Shown: in pieces, positions 42,158 through 51,612 of the stretch
How the letters are laid out: each line of letters opens with the position of its first letter
Numbering within the stretch: position 1 is the stretch's first letter
NCBI RefSeq assembly: GCF_008704535.1
Contig: NZ_CP023701.1
Span: 7,110,001 to 7,174,000 of the forward strand
Length of the DNA: 64,000 bases
From: Streptomyces subrutilus
Lineage (GTDB): Bacteria > Actinomycetota > Actinomycetes > Streptomycetales > Streptomycetaceae
Direction of reading: 5' to 3'
Program-made: the position numbers and the translations under genes
The notes under the pieces: model-generated
Database searches by the model: none
What the model saw: only the letters and a program-made list of their open reading frames with translations
What the model was told of the DNA's origin: nothing

Positions 42158-44125
42158 GTGACAGACACACAAGCCCGCTCCCTGACCGCCCCGCACCCCC
42201 GCGCGCCCCTCGGGGAGCGGCTCGGCAACCGGCTGCGCCGCCGACGGCGACCGGCCCCCGAACCGCTCCCCGCGTGGACACTCGGCAGCGAACGCCACGA
42301 GGACCGTGCCGACGGCCTGCTCACGATGGCCCGCACCCTGCCCCGCCTGATGCGGATCACCCTGTCCTTGGCCTGGCGGGCCGACCGCACCGCCCTGCTG
42401 CGCCTGGTCGGCCTCCAACTCGCCGCCGGCGCGCTCACCGCCGCGGCGCTGCACATGACCCGGACCGCCCTCGCCGCGCTGTTCGCCGCCGGCGCGCCCC
42501 TGGACCGCCTCGACCGCGCCGAACTCGCCCTGCTGGCCCTGGCCGCCGTCGCCGCCGCCCGCTCCCTGACGTCCGCCGCGACCGTCGCGACGACCGCCCG
42601 CCTCGGCCCGCGCGTCGACGGCCGCGCCGAACTCGCCTACCTCGACGCCGCCACCCGCGTCCCCCTCGCCGCCTACGACGACACCGCCTGGTGCGACCAC
42701 GGCGACGCCGCCAACCGCGCCGCCAAGGACGCCCACACCCTCGTCGAATCCCTCGTCGCCCTCACCGGCGCCGCGCTCGGCATCACCGCCGCCGCCGGAA
42801 TCCTCGCCGCCCTCGACCCGCTGCTGCTGCCGCTGTTGCTCCTCGCGGTCCTGCCCCGCGCCTGGGCCGCCGCCCGCGCCGCCCAGGCCGCCCACCGCGC
42901 CGACCGGCACGCCGTCGGCGACCGCCGCACCCGCCACATCCTCATGTACCTCGCCGCCGGCCGCAGCACCGCCCTCGACGTCCGCGCCGGCACCATGCGG
43001 CCCTGGCTCCTCTCCCAGTACCAGACCGTCAGCCGCCGCCTGGAGCAGCACACCGCCCGCATCGGCGCCGACACCGCCCGCCGCCAGCTCGCAGGCGACA
43101 CCCTCGCCGGCGCCGCCACCCTCGCCGTCTACGGCGCCCTGCTGTGGCTGACCGTCCACGGCCGGATTCCCACCGCGGACGCCGCAACCGCCCTCATCGC
43201 CGTCCAGACCAGCCGCGCCCTGCTGACCGGCATGGCCACCGGCCTGACCACCACCTACCGCATGGGCCTCTACCTGGAGGACTGGTCCGCCTTCCTCGCG
43301 GACGCCACAGCCCGCACCACGCTCCCGGCCGCCCCCGCGCCGGTTCCCGCGAACCCGGTGGTCATCCGCGCCGACCGCGTCGCCTTCACGTACGCGGGCG
43401 CGTCCACGCCCGTCCTCACCGACATCTCCCTGACCGTCCGCCGGGGAGAGATCCTCGCCATCGTCGGCCACAACGGCGCCGGCAAGTCGACCCTGGCCAA
43501 ACTCCTCGCCGGGCTCTACGCCCCTACCAGCGGGGCCGTCACCTGGGACACCACCGACCTCGCCACCGTCGACCCCGACGAGCTGTACTCCCGCCTCGCG
43601 ATGCTGCCCCAGGACATCGCCCGCTGGCAGGCCACCCTCCGCGAGAACGTCACCCTCGGCCAAGGCGACCAGAGCGACGCCGCCGTCCTCGCCGCGGCCC
43701 GCGCCGGCGGCGCCACCGAGGTCATCGACTCCCTGCCCGACGGCCTCGACACCCCCATCCGCCCTGCCCAGTCCGGCGGCCGCGACCTCTCCGGCGGCCA
43801 GTGGCAGCGCATCGCCGCAGCCCGCGCCTACGCCCGCACGAACGCACCCCTGCTGATCTGCGACGAACCCACCAGTGCACTGGACCCCCGAGCCGAGCAG
43901 GCCGCCTACGACCGCATCCGCGAACTCGCCGCCGACCGGACCGTCATCCTCATCACCCACCGCCTCGGCTCCACCCAGCACGCGGACCGCATCATCGTCC
44001 TCGACCACGGCCGCATTATCGAAGAAGGCAACCACGACAGCCTCCTGGCCGCAGGCGGCGAGTACGCGACCATGTGGACCACCCAGGCCCGCGCATACAC
44101 TCCAGCAGCAACACGAAGGGCATGA
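42158..44125 (+). CDS. ABC exporter, fused permease and ATPase
   Basis: A 655-residue half-transporter. Residues about 75-390 form a six-helix exporter domain rich in Ala/Leu. The ATPase has Walker A GHNGAGKST at about 437, the signature LSGGQ at about 545, Walker B LLICDEP at about 566, and the H-loop THRLGS. GTG at 42158. The closest look-alikes export lanthipeptides and other RiPPs, but no peptidase C39 domain is present. It is the only ABC exporter in the window and could serve either the FxLD cluster or the nearby peptide/methyltransferase locus. Its stop overlaps the next start. Confidence 0.9.
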   Translation: MTDTQARSLTAPHPRAPLGERLGNRLRRRRRPAPEPLPAWTLGSERHEDRADGLLTMARTLPRLMRITLSLAWRADRTALLRLVGLQLAAGALTAAALHMTRTALAALFAAGAPLDRLDRAELALLALAAVAAARSLTSAATVATTARLGPRVDGRAELAYLDAATRVPLAAYDDTAWCDHGDAANRAAKDAHTLVESLVALTGAALGITAAAGILAALDPLLLPLLLLAVLPRAWAAARAAQAAHRADRHAVGDRRTRHILMYLAAGRSTALDVRAGTMRPWLLSQYQTVSRRLEQHTARIGADTARRQLAGDTLAGAATLAVYGALLWLTVHGRIPTADAATALIAVQTSRALLTGMATGLTTTYRMGLYLEDWSAFLADATARTTLPAAPAPVPANPVVIRADRVAFTYAGASTPVLTDISLTVRRGEILAIVGHNGAGKSTLAKLLAGLYAPTSGAVTWDTTDLATVDPDELYSRLAMLPQDIARWQATLRENVTLGQGDQSDAAVLAAARAGGATEVIDSLPDGLDTPIRPAQSGGRDLSGGQWQRIAAARAYARTNAPLLICDEPTSALDPRAEQAAYDRIRELAADRTVILITHRLGSTQHADRIIVLDHGRIIEEGNHDSLLAAGGEYATMWTTQARAYTPAATRRA

Positions 44126-44444
44126 GGATCACGATGAGCCGACGGCCACCAAGGACCCCGCCCTGGAGCCCGTCAACGGCCTGATCCCCGAGACCACCGA
44201 AACGGACGGCACCTACGTCCTCACGTACCCGCTATGCGGGCCGGTCGGCAAACCGCACCGGTTCACACTGCTGGCCCGCCGCGCGTTCGAGGCGTACGCC
44301 GACGAGGAACACTCCACCGGGCCCGGCCCCCTGGAGCGGGATTCGCAGCCTTGTAGAGCTGGCCGAGGGCGAACCCGGAACCTGGGAGTGCCTGGTCGGC
44401 GAACAACGGTACGTGGTGCGCCGGCAGGGCCCGTCGAGGAACTG
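44122..44444 (+). pseudogene. Small hypothetical gene with two frameshifts
   Basis: ATG at 44122 overlaps the ABC transporter stop (ATGA), but the frame soon fails. A second frame carries PTATKDPALEPVNGLIPETT, TYVLTYPLCGPVGKPHRFTL and LARRAFEAYADEEH; a third completes it with SLVELAEGEPGTWECLVGEQ and YVVRRQGPSRN. Together they make a roughly 105-residue protein broken near 44135 and 44335. It seems to be a decayed partner of the transporter. Confidence 0.65.
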
Positions 44445-44861
44445 ACCCGCGACGAAAACGTCGCGGCGACCGTCACCACGGGTCTGTTGCGCAGGCCGGC
44501 CGTCGCGTTCAAGGCGATGTCGGACGACACAGCCCGCCACCAGGTCAATCACGCCCAGGTCGAACGCGGACGGCAGGCGCGTGAGCACTTCGAGCAGTCC
44601 AGCCCTGCCGCTCCAGCCGTGAAGCGGATCGACCGGACGGTGGAGTTCCTGGACCTGATCACCGCCTGCCACGCCTTCGTCGCCGCCTCCGGCCGCGTCG
44701 TGCCCGGGCTGCGGGACCGGCAGCTCGACGAGGACGAACGCGTGATCGTCCACGAGAACATCGCCCGCGTCAGGGCGACGCTGGACTGGATCGAAACCGC
44801 CGTGGACACCGGAAAGGTCGACGTCGACGGCAAACTCGCCCGCTTGCTCCAGGGCGAGTAG
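44425..44861 (+). pseudogene. DUF6192 C-terminal part (locus 1)
   Basis: About 145 residues: VEELTRDENVAATVTTGLLR, RPAVAFKAMSDDTARHQVNH, TVEFLDLITACHAFVAASGR and VRATLDWIETAVDTGKVDVD. They align with the DUF6192 C-terminal fragment at 53.6 kb. The N-terminal half is missing; the upstream sequence belongs to another broken gene. A short form might still be translated. RacP follows after 4 bases. Confidence 0.8.
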
Positions 44862-44865
44862 GGGG

Positions 44866-45293
44866 ATGCCGCGCGCCATCCGGCGCCGTTCGGCCGCGGC
44901 CGAGCCGCATGCCGACACCGTCCGCATCATCCTCTTCGAGGCCCGCCCGGCCGGTCTGGCCTTCGGTCAACTGGTCCGCTCCTGCGAACTCTCACCCTCC
45001 CAGGCCCGCGCGGGACTGGCCTGTCTGTGGGACACCGTCGCCGAGCGGGGATGGCCCCCGCTGATCTGGACCAGGCCGGACGGCTACCGGTTCTGCTCCG
45101 ACCCGCACGAGCTCCAGGCGTACGAGGTAGCGGTCGTCCGCGAGAAGCTCACCGAGATCCGCCGGTCATCACCGGCGTCGTCGCCCCGCACACCTTCCTG
45201 CAGCCCAAGGGCCGGTGGATCCGGCACCTGCACACCCAGCTCAACTCCGTCGAATCCACCCTCGACATCATCGCCGACTACGCCGACGCATGA
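44866..45293 (+). pseudogene. RacP-like winged-helix protein, frameshifted (locus 1)
   Basis: From ATG 44866: HADTVRIILFEARPAGLAFG, QLVRSCELSPSQARAGLACL and a wing with WTRPDGYRF. It is like the intact RacP at 54.1 kb (ARPAGLTVLQLMTATERTRA). After EIRR near 45165 the frame shifts: the conserved end ITGVVAPHTFLQPKGRW then HLHTQLNSVESTLDIIADYA is in a different frame, stopping at 45293. One indel explains the break. RacP proteins are predicted small DNA-binding proteins of unknown role. Confidence 0.75.
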
Positions 45294-45299
45294 AAACGG

Positions 45300-45330
45300 G
45301 CAGGTCCGGCCGCGATGCGGCCGGACCTGC
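45300..45330 (+). terminator. Hairpin between RacP and IS5 transposase (locus 1)
   Basis: GCAGGTCCGGCCGC (45300-45313) pairs perfectly with 45317-45330 around a 3-base loop. A hairpin occupies the equivalent place in the second copy of the trio. Confidence 0.85.
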
Positions 45331-45353
45331 CTCACGAAGGGAGGGGAAAACCA

Positions 45354-46211
45354 TTGGCCCGGCGGCGCTGCTACCCCTCGGACACCTTCGATGACGAGTG
45401 GGCCCTGATCGAACCTCTGCTGCCCGTTCCCGCCTGTGAGACCCCGCGAGGGGGCCGGCCGGAGAGGCATCCGCGGCGGGAGATCGTGGACGCGATCCGG
45501 TACGTCGTGGACACCGGATGCAAGTGGAGGGCCCTGCCGAAGGACTTCCCGCCTTGGCGGACCTGCTACAACTTCATGGCCCGCTGGGCCGCCGCCGGCG
45601 TCATCGGACAGATCCGCGACCAGCTCCGCAAACGTGTCCGCCGAGACATGGGCCGGGCACCCGGCGCGGTCGCCACCATCATCGACTCCCAGTCCGTCAA
45701 AGCCGCCGAAACCGTCGGCCGCGACTCACGCGGCTACGACGCCGCGAAGAAAATCAACGGCCGCAAGCGCCACCCTTGTCGTCGACACCAAGGGCCTGCC
45801 GCTGTTCGTCATGGTCACTCCGGCCGACGTGACCGACCACGACGCCGCGAAAGAGGTGCTGTTCCGGCTACGGTTGATGCACCCGGAGATCACGATCGTC
45901 TGGGCCGACTCCGCCTACGCCGGACAGCTGGTGACCTGGCGAAGAAGTACCTCAACCTGACGGTGAAGACGGTGAGTCGGCCCAAGGACGCGGTGGGCTT
46001 CGTCGTCCTGCCCCGGCGGTGGGTGGTCGAGAGATCGGCCGCCTGGGTCATGCACGCCCGCCGGCACGCACGCACGCGCTACGAACGCCTCGTCCAGCAC
46101 TCCGAAACCCTGATCACCTGGGCCGCAATCACGCTGATGACCAGGCGCATCACACGACGCCAGTCCCGCCGGGCGGCCCAGCCTCTCTCACGCGAACACG
46201 CCCGGGCCTGA
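45354..46211 (+). pseudogene. IS5-family transposase, two offsetting frameshifts
   Basis: TTG at 45354 follows GGGAGGGG and starts ARRRCYPSDTFDDEWALIEP, the DUF4096 N-terminus. IIDSQSVKAAETVG holds the first catalytic Asp; the second, in TIVWADSAYAGQLVTW, and ERSAAWVMHARRHAR follow, but the middle 55 residues are in another frame. An extra C near 45773 (after GRKRH) and a missing G near 45938 (before AKKYLN) account for both shifts. Frame and stop then recover. The protein as read is disrupted in the catalytic core. Confidence 0.88.
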
Positions 46212-46266
46212 CTGCGGTCTCTGCCGCGACCGCAGTGGGAAGCGGTCCCGCCATGACGGGACCGCT
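46211..46266. terminator. Two tandem hairpins between convergent genes
   Basis: ACTGCGGTC (46211-46219) pairs with 46228-46236, and AGCGGTCCCG (46241-46250) with 46257-46266. They separate the IS5 transposase end from the convergent MFS gene end. Confidence 0.75.
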
Positions 46267-46300
46267 GAAACGGAAAAACCTCGGTGCCTGTCGGGCTTCC

Positions 46301-47797
46301 TCAGACAGTATGGGTCTTGGGGACCGGCCGGACGACGGCGCAGCAGGCGAGTCCGATCAGGAGCATGGCCACGGGGAAGTCCAGCGCCGCTTGGGTGGCG
46401 GTAGTGGGGGTGTCGCCGACGTGTGCCTGGAGGAGGACGCCGGTGGCGGCGCTGCCGAGTGCTCCGCCGAGTTGCCGGGTGGTATTGAAGACTCCTGAGG
46501 CCGCGCCGACCAGGGATGGCTCCAGGGTCCGGGTGGCGATCCCGGCAAGCGGGGCCGAGACCAGGCCGACCCCGCTACCGGCCACGAGGAGTGACGGCAT
46601 CAGCACCCAGAGGCTGATTCCGGGGTGCAGCAGCCAGGCGAGAGTGGCGGTGCCCACGATGAGCAGGGCGAAGCCCAGGGCCGCGAGGGCGCGGGGACTT
46701 GTGGTGTCGGACCATTTCCCGGCCAGACGCGCGCACAGGGAGGACAGGGCGAACATCGGGACGGTGGCGGCGCCAGCTGCCAGCGGGCTGTAGCCGAGGT
46801 CGCTCTGCAGGTAGATCATCAACGGCAGGAACAGTCCGCCCATGGCGGCTCCCATGGCACCGCCCGCGACGGAGGCGGCGGAGAAGTTCCGGTTGTGGAA
46901 GAGCCGCAGCGGCAGGAGCGGCTCGCGGGTGTTGTGGTGCTGCCACCACACGAACACCGCCAGACACAGGAAGCCGAAGACCAGGATCAAGGGGATCGCC
47001 ACCGGTCCGGCAACCGTGCCCCAGTCGTACGCCTCACCGCTCTGCACACCGAAGACCAGCGCAGTCAGCCCCAGGCCGCTGAGCGCGATACCCCACAGGT
47101 CGAGACGGTGCTCCTTGGCGGGCCGCCAGTCTGGCAGCAGCCGGGCTGCCGCGATCCAGCCGAGGATCCCGACGGGGATGTTGACCAGGAAGATGCCGCG
47201 CCATCCGGTCCACGTGATCAGCAGCCCACCGATCACGGGGCCCGCGGCCATCGCCGCACCGCCGACCGCACCCCACACCCCAAGCGCCTTGCCGCGGCGC
47301 TCGGCGGGGAACATGTGCACGATCATCGACATGGTCTGGGGCGCGATCAGCGCGGCGGTCAGACCCTGGAGGGCCCGTGCCGCGATCAGCGCCTCAGGGC
47401 TCGGGGCGAGTGCACAGGCCAGCGAGGCCACAGTGAATCCGGCCAGGCCGGTCAGGAAGATCCGCTTGGGGCCGTAGCGGTCGCCGAGCCGGCCCGCGAG
47501 GATCAGCGGCACGGCGTAGCAGAGGGCGTAGGCGCTGTTGACCCAGACGGCCTCGCTGAGGGACGCCCCGAGCGAGGCTTGGATGTCGGGGACGGCCACG
47601 TTCACGACCGTGGCGTCCAGGCAGATCATGAAGAAGCTGACGCACAGCGCGTACAGCGCTGTCTGAGGGCTCGCGGGCGAGCCGGAAGACGTGAGGTTAC
47701 GAAGCAGGCGGTGCAATTTCAGTCGTGTCCTTGGCACGCCCGCCCCGGCCGCACCAAACGGCGCCGGAAACCGAAGCGGGGAACGAAAGCCCGTCAC
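46301..47797 (-). CDS. DHA2-family MFS drug exporter (14 TM)
   Basis: A 498-residue proton-coupled exporter of the EmrB/QacA (DHA2) kind. Fourteen hydrophobic helices are visible. Motif A reads GRLGDRYGPKR after helix 2, and the antiporter motif C region includes GAVGGAAMAAGPVIGGLLI. The early D in MICLDATVVNVAVPDI is the family's membrane-embedded Asp. The start is uncertain: GTG at 47797 gives a 45-residue cytoplasmic lead. A TetR gene lies upstream in the same direction, 408 bases away. Substrate unknown. Confidence 0.9.
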   Translation of the reverse strand: MTGFRSPLRFPAPFGAAGAGVPRTRLKLHRLLRNLTSSGSPASPQTALYALCVSFFMICLDATVVNVAVPDIQASLGASLSEAVWVNSAYALCYAVPLILAGRLGDRYGPKRIFLTGLAGFTVASLACALAPSPEALIAARALQGLTAALIAPQTMSMIVHMFPAERRGKALGVWGAVGGAAMAAGPVIGGLLITWTGWRGIFLVNIPVGILGWIAAARLLPDWRPAKEHRLDLWGIALSGLGLTALVFGVQSGEAYDWGTVAGPVAIPLILVFGFLCLAVFVWWQHHNTREPLLPLRLFHNRNFSAASVAGGAMGAAMGGLFLPLMIYLQSDLGYSPLAAGAATVPMFALSSLCARLAGKWSDTTSPRALAALGFALLIVGTATLAWLLHPGISLWVLMPSLLVAGSGVGLVSAPLAGIATRTLEPSLVGAASGVFNTTRQLGGALGSAATGVLLQAHVGDTPTTATQAALDFPVAMLLIGLACCAVVRPVPKTHTV

Positions 47798-48205
47798 GGG
47801 CGATGGCGCTCACACACACTTCGATTCGCACAGGAGGGCTCCAAAGACTCGACAACACACCGAACACCTGGATCGGCATCCCTTTGCTCTTCACAGCCGA
47901 CACCGACACCAGGCATCCCCGATCGGCCGGTCCACCCGGGGAGGCCAGGCACATCCTGCCCTCGCCTCGACCAATCATCACGAGGCAACTCGGTGCCGGC
48001 TCCATTGGGATCCCCATGCGCCCGGAGTTGTCATGCAGGCTTCATTGCGAGCCCGAAAACGCACCCAGAGAATCCCCTCAGCTCGGACCGTACAAACTTT
48101 GGGCACGCCTAAAAGTCAGTTTCGAAGGGTATTTCCACTTTCCCAATACGTTCTGGACACAGTCGCCAGTAAAACGACGGGCAAATACCGTCAGTCCCTC
48201 CGGCC
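47798..48205. other. 408-base gap upstream of the MFS gene
   Basis: This gap lies between the TetR stop and the MFS start and is less GC-rich than the surroundings, particularly around 48100-48190. It should hold the MFS promoter. No gene or clean operator was seen. Confidence 0.45.
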
Positions 48206-49000
48206 TCAGGCTTCGGGAGCCGGAATCGCCGCCGCGCGAAGGAACGCCTCGGTGAAGGTTTCGATGGCGTCTTCCGGGTTCGGGAGGCTGACCTGGTTGA
48301 ACCGCTCGTAGATGGGACTCAGCAGGAAGTAGCTGAAGACGGGGCCGATCATCTGCTGGACCAGCGGCAGCAGGGGAAGGTCGCGGAGGCGACCAGCGGC
48401 GATCTCTGCCGTGATCCACCTGCCGACGTTCTCGACCATGGTGCTGAGGGCCTTCTGGTAGACGGCCTGAGCCGCCGGATCGCCTGGTCGGGCCAGGGCG
48501 TCGGCAATGACGGCCGGCAGGACACGGGGCTCACGCTGGAAGGCATCCGCCACGATGCGGAAGACGCTTCTCACGGTTTCCTCCAGACCTTGCTGGGGGG
48601 CCTCAAGGACGGTGTCCACGTCGACATCGGGGCTGTACTGCTCGTAGACGGCGTACAGCAGTGCGTCACGGCCTCCGAACGCAGCGTAGAGGCTGTGAAC
48701 GGAGCACTGGGCCCCATCGGCCACTCGTTCCAGAGTCACAGCCCTCAGGCCGTCACTTCCGAGCAGCCGCGCGGTGGCCTCGATGGCGCGTTCCCGCACC
48801 GACGCCTGCCCCCCGGGGTCGACCCCTGCCGCGCGAACCGCATCGTCGAGGGCCGTGCGGCTCCCCCCGATGCGGCGCAGCAGTGTGCTGCGGGAGATGC
48901 CCGCCTCCGCCGCCACGGCGACCAAGGGGACGTCGGCCACGGGAACGCCGCGCATCTGGGCAGCGCGGATAGCTGCCATTACCACATCTTCGGGCACCAT
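48206..49000 (-). CDS. TetR-family regulator with an extra N-terminal HTH-like segment
   Basis: A 264-residue regulator. The TetR helix-turn-helix is at about residues 68-115: ERAIEATARLLGSDGLRAVT, LERVADGAQCSVHSLYAAFG. Ahead of it a second helical unit, LVAVAAEAGISRSTLLRRIG, looks like another HTH, so the protein is about 65 residues longer than usual. The C-terminal ligand domain ends in FTEAFLRAA. ATG at 49000. It is divergent from a serine hydrolase gene, and a strong promoter with a palindrome lies in the shared gap. Confidence 0.85.
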   Translation of the reverse strand: MVPEDVVMAAIRAAQMRGVPVADVPLVAVAAEAGISRSTLLRRIGGSRTALDDAVRAAGVDPGGQASVRERAIEATARLLGSDGLRAVTLERVADGAQCSVHSLYAAFGGRDALLYAVYEQYSPDVDVDTVLEAPQQGLEETVRSVFRIVADAFQREPRVLPAVIADALARPGDPAAQAVYQKALSTMVENVGRWITAEIAAGRLRDLPLLPLVQQMIGPVFSYFLLSPIYERFNQVSLPNPEDAIETFTEAFLRAAAIPAPEA

Positions 49001-49019
49001 CGTGCACCCCCACCTAAAC

Positions 49020-49048
49020 TTGACACATGGTTCAGTGTTCACTGTAAT
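49020..49048 (+). promoter_or_regulatory. Consensus promoter with overlapping palindromic operator
   Basis: TTGACA (49020-49025), 17-base spacer, TGTAAT (49043-49048) match the housekeeping-sigma consensus. CAGTG-TT-CACTG (49033-49044) is a perfect palindrome across the spacer and -10 element, ideally placed for repression by the TetR-type regulator encoded on the other strand. It drives the serine hydrolase gene. Confidence 0.8.
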
Positions 49049-49151
49049 GGAGTACCAAGGTTCTGAAGGGTTCGGGGCGTGCTGGACCCTCGGGTCTTCC
49101 CCGTGGCATGGCAGTCGAGCCTGCCTCTCTTCATTCTCCTCGAAAGGTGTG

Positions 49152-50363
49152 ATGGCTGTGTTCCCCCCTGCTTCCGCACGGACAGACAGTCCTTCGATGG
49201 TCGGCATCGGCTCCGAAGCCGTGGTGTGCGGCGAGTTCGAGCCCGGATTCGAGCGGGTGCGCGACGCTTTTGAGGCGAACTTCCGCACCCGTGGCGAGAT
49301 GGGCGCAGCAGTCTGCGTGTACAGCAACGGGCGCAAGGTCGTGGACCTCTGGGGCGGTTTGGCCGACCCCGAGTCCCAGACGCCCTGGCACCGCGACACC
49401 ATCGTGGGCATGATGTCCGTGGGCAAGGGCATGGCCGCCCTGTGCGTCCTCATGCTCGCCGATCGGGGACAGCTGGATCTGGACGAAGCCGTCGCGTCCT
49501 ACTGGCCGGAGTTCGCCCAGGCGGGCAAGGCCGAGATCACCGTGCGGACCCTGCTGCAGTCCAAGGCGGCCCTGTTGTTCGCCGACGCGGCGCCGGACGG
49601 TTCCGGCTTCGACTGGGACACCATGATCCGCTCTTTCGAGAGCCAGGCTCCCGAATGGGAACCGGGCACCAAGGGTGCCTACCACACGATGAGCGCGGGA
49701 TTCCTGCTTGGTGAACTCGTCCGCCGCGTCGACGGGCGCCCCCTGGAGACGTTCTTCGACGACGAGGTCGCCGGTCCGCTGGGAGTCGACTACCGCTTCG
49801 GTCTTCGCCGCGCGGATTTCCCTCGAACGGCCAAGATAAGCGCCCCCCTCGACCAGACGCTCCTCGATCAGATGGCGACACCGGGCACCCCTCTGCACCG
49901 CGCATGGCGCATCCGCCCCCGCCCCGCGGACCTCCGGGCGAACCCGAGCAACGACCCCGACTACCTCATGGCCCGGTTCCCCTCGGCCAACGGGCAGGGC
50001 AACGCGCGGGCCGTCGCGCGCGTCTACGCCGCGCTTGCCGAATCGGGCGAACTGGACGGCGTCCGTCTCATCTCTCGCGAACTGATCGACCAGGCCCGTA
50101 CGCCGAGCTGGGAGGACATCTGCCCGATGACTGGCATGTACACGCGCTACGGTGCGGGCTTCGTCCTTCCGGACGAGACAACGGTTCCCTGGCCCGGCCG
50201 GCGGGCCTTCGGCCATCCGGGACTCGGAGGCGCTCTGGGAATCGCCGACCCGGAGGCGCGCCTCGCCTTCGCCTACAGCCCCAACCACCTCGACAACGGC
50301 GCGGGGCTCGGAGAGCGCTGCACCGCCCTCATCGACGCGCTCTGGAGCGACCGAGCCCAGTAG
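49152..50363 (+). CDS. Serine hydrolase, beta-lactamase/EstB family
   Basis: A 403-residue class C beta-lactamase-fold hydrolase or esterase. The SxxK nucleophile motif is SVGK at 89-92 in MMSVGKGMAALCVLM. KGAYHTMSAGFLLGELV supplies the Tyr of the Y-x-S/N motif, and FGHPGLGGALGIADP the final HxG. No signal peptide, so cytosolic and more likely an esterase or amidase than an antibiotic-resistance enzyme. ATG at 49152 with GAAAGG. Controlled by the divergent TetR regulator (inference from the operator). Confidence 0.9.
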   Translation: MAVFPPASARTDSPSMVGIGSEAVVCGEFEPGFERVRDAFEANFRTRGEMGAAVCVYSNGRKVVDLWGGLADPESQTPWHRDTIVGMMSVGKGMAALCVLMLADRGQLDLDEAVASYWPEFAQAGKAEITVRTLLQSKAALLFADAAPDGSGFDWDTMIRSFESQAPEWEPGTKGAYHTMSAGFLLGELVRRVDGRPLETFFDDEVAGPLGVDYRFGLRRADFPRTAKISAPLDQTLLDQMATPGTPLHRAWRIRPRPADLRANPSNDPDYLMARFPSANGQGNARAVARVYAALAESGELDGVRLISRELIDQARTPSWEDICPMTGMYTRYGAGFVLPDETTVPWPGRRAFGHPGLGGALGIADPEARLAFAYSPNHLDNGAGLGERCTALIDALWSDRAQ

Positions 50364-50472
50364 ATCCGATGGCCCCCGCCCGTGGCGACACAGACCGGCG
50401 GCCCCTCGGGCGGGGCAAGCCCGTCGCGGGAAGGGGGGATCGGGGCGTCGTGCGTAGAGATCTCGATGTTCC

Positions 50473-51612
50473 GTGCTCAACGACAAGTCAGGTCCGGTCA
50501 TGCCCTCATCCCCTCCGCCGCGGGCGGCCACCTCCCCGTTGGTGACCACGCCACGGATCCGACCGCGTCGGGACCGTGGCACCCCGCAGCCCCCGCGGTC
50601 ACGAACAGCAAACCTGCTCAGGGCCGTGCTGCTGCCCCTGGTCACCGTAGTGGCCACCGGCACCGTCTTCGTGAGCGTCTATCTCGCCGCCTTCCACGCC
50701 CCCACGCCGCGCGACCTGCCGGTTGCCGTGGTCGGCACCCCGCAGCAGGCCCGGCAGATAGCCGACGACCTGGATCGGAGCATGGTCGACGGATTCCAGG
50801 TACGGCGCCTCGCCACCGAGGGGGCCGCACGCGGCGCGCTGAAGAACCGCTCGATCTACGCGGCCTACGTCACCGGCACAGGAGGCTCCGCGGAAATGCT
50901 CTACGCGGGTGCCAACGGCCCGTCGGTCACTGCGACGGCAGGCGACGCGTTCGCTGATGTCGCCTCGGCACGAGGTGATGCCCTCGGCCGGCAAGACGTA
51001 GTGCCCGCGCCCGCCGGAGACACTCGCAGCATGTCGGTCTTCTACGCCTCCTTCGGTGTGGTGCTCTCCGGTTTCCTCTTCGGTACGGCCACCTATCAAA
51101 CTGCTCCGCGCCTGCGGTTCCACTGGCGCATGGCCAGCCTGGGGCTCTTCGGAGCCGTCGCCGGAACGATGGTCGCCCTGCTGACCGGAAGCCCGGGTTT
51201 CGACGCCCTTCCCGGCCCGTTCCTGGGAATCGCGGGGGTCGTGGCCCTTCTCGGGGCCGCCGCCGGCGGCGCGACGATGGCACTCACCCGGCTCCTCGGC
51301 CCGGCCATCGGCACACCGGTGGCCTCCGTGCTCCTGCTGACCTTGGGCAACAGCACGAGCGGTGGCAGCATGCCACCGCACTACCTGCCCACATGGCTCA
51401 ACCCCCTCTCGGACATCCTGCCGGTGGGCGCCGCGGTCCGCGCGGTCCAAGGCATGTCGCACTTCGAGTCCGACGGACTGGTGTCGGGCATCATCAACTT
51501 GACCCTGTGGACCGTTGTCAGCGCGGCCGTCGTCTACAAACGTGAGGCACGCTCCCCGCAAGAAGGGCGGTCGCCATCTCCGCGCCGAACACCCTCGGCA
51601 GTCTCGCGCTGA
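50473..51612 (+). CDS. DUF3533/ABC-2-type membrane protein
   Basis: A 379-residue protein (GTG 50473; ATG 50500 is an alternative). A cytoplasmic Pro/Arg-rich lead, one helix near residue 55 (VLLPLVTVVATGTVFVSVYL), an extracytoplasmic domain of about 110 residues, then about six helices, and a conserved loop MPPHYLPTWLNPLSDILPVG. This fits YhgE/Pip-like DUF3533 membrane proteins, some of which act in drug or virulence-factor export. It follows the serine hydrolase by 109 bases and may be in the same TetR-controlled unit. Confidence 0.8.
   Translation: MLNDKSGPVMPSSPPPRAATSPLVTTPRIRPRRDRGTPQPPRSRTANLLRAVLLPLVTVVATGTVFVSVYLAAFHAPTPRDLPVAVVGTPQQARQIADDLDRSMVDGFQVRRLATEGAARGALKNRSIYAAYVTGTGGSAEMLYAGANGPSVTATAGDAFADVASARGDALGRQDVVPAPAGDTRSMSVFYASFGVVLSGFLFGTATYQTAPRLRFHWRMASLGLFGAVAGTMVALLTGSPGFDALPGPFLGIAGVVALLGAAAGGATMALTRLLGPAIGTPVASVLLLTLGNSTSGGSMPPHYLPTWLNPLSDILPVGAAVRAVQGMSHFESDGLVSGIINLTLWTVVSAAVVYKREARSPQEGRSPSPRRTPSAVSR

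Noticed and set aside
41618..44035. 805-codon frame antisense to the XRE/TPR and ABC exporter genes
   Set aside because: Extreme Gly/Val bias and no recognisable domain; it mirrors two strongly supported genes.
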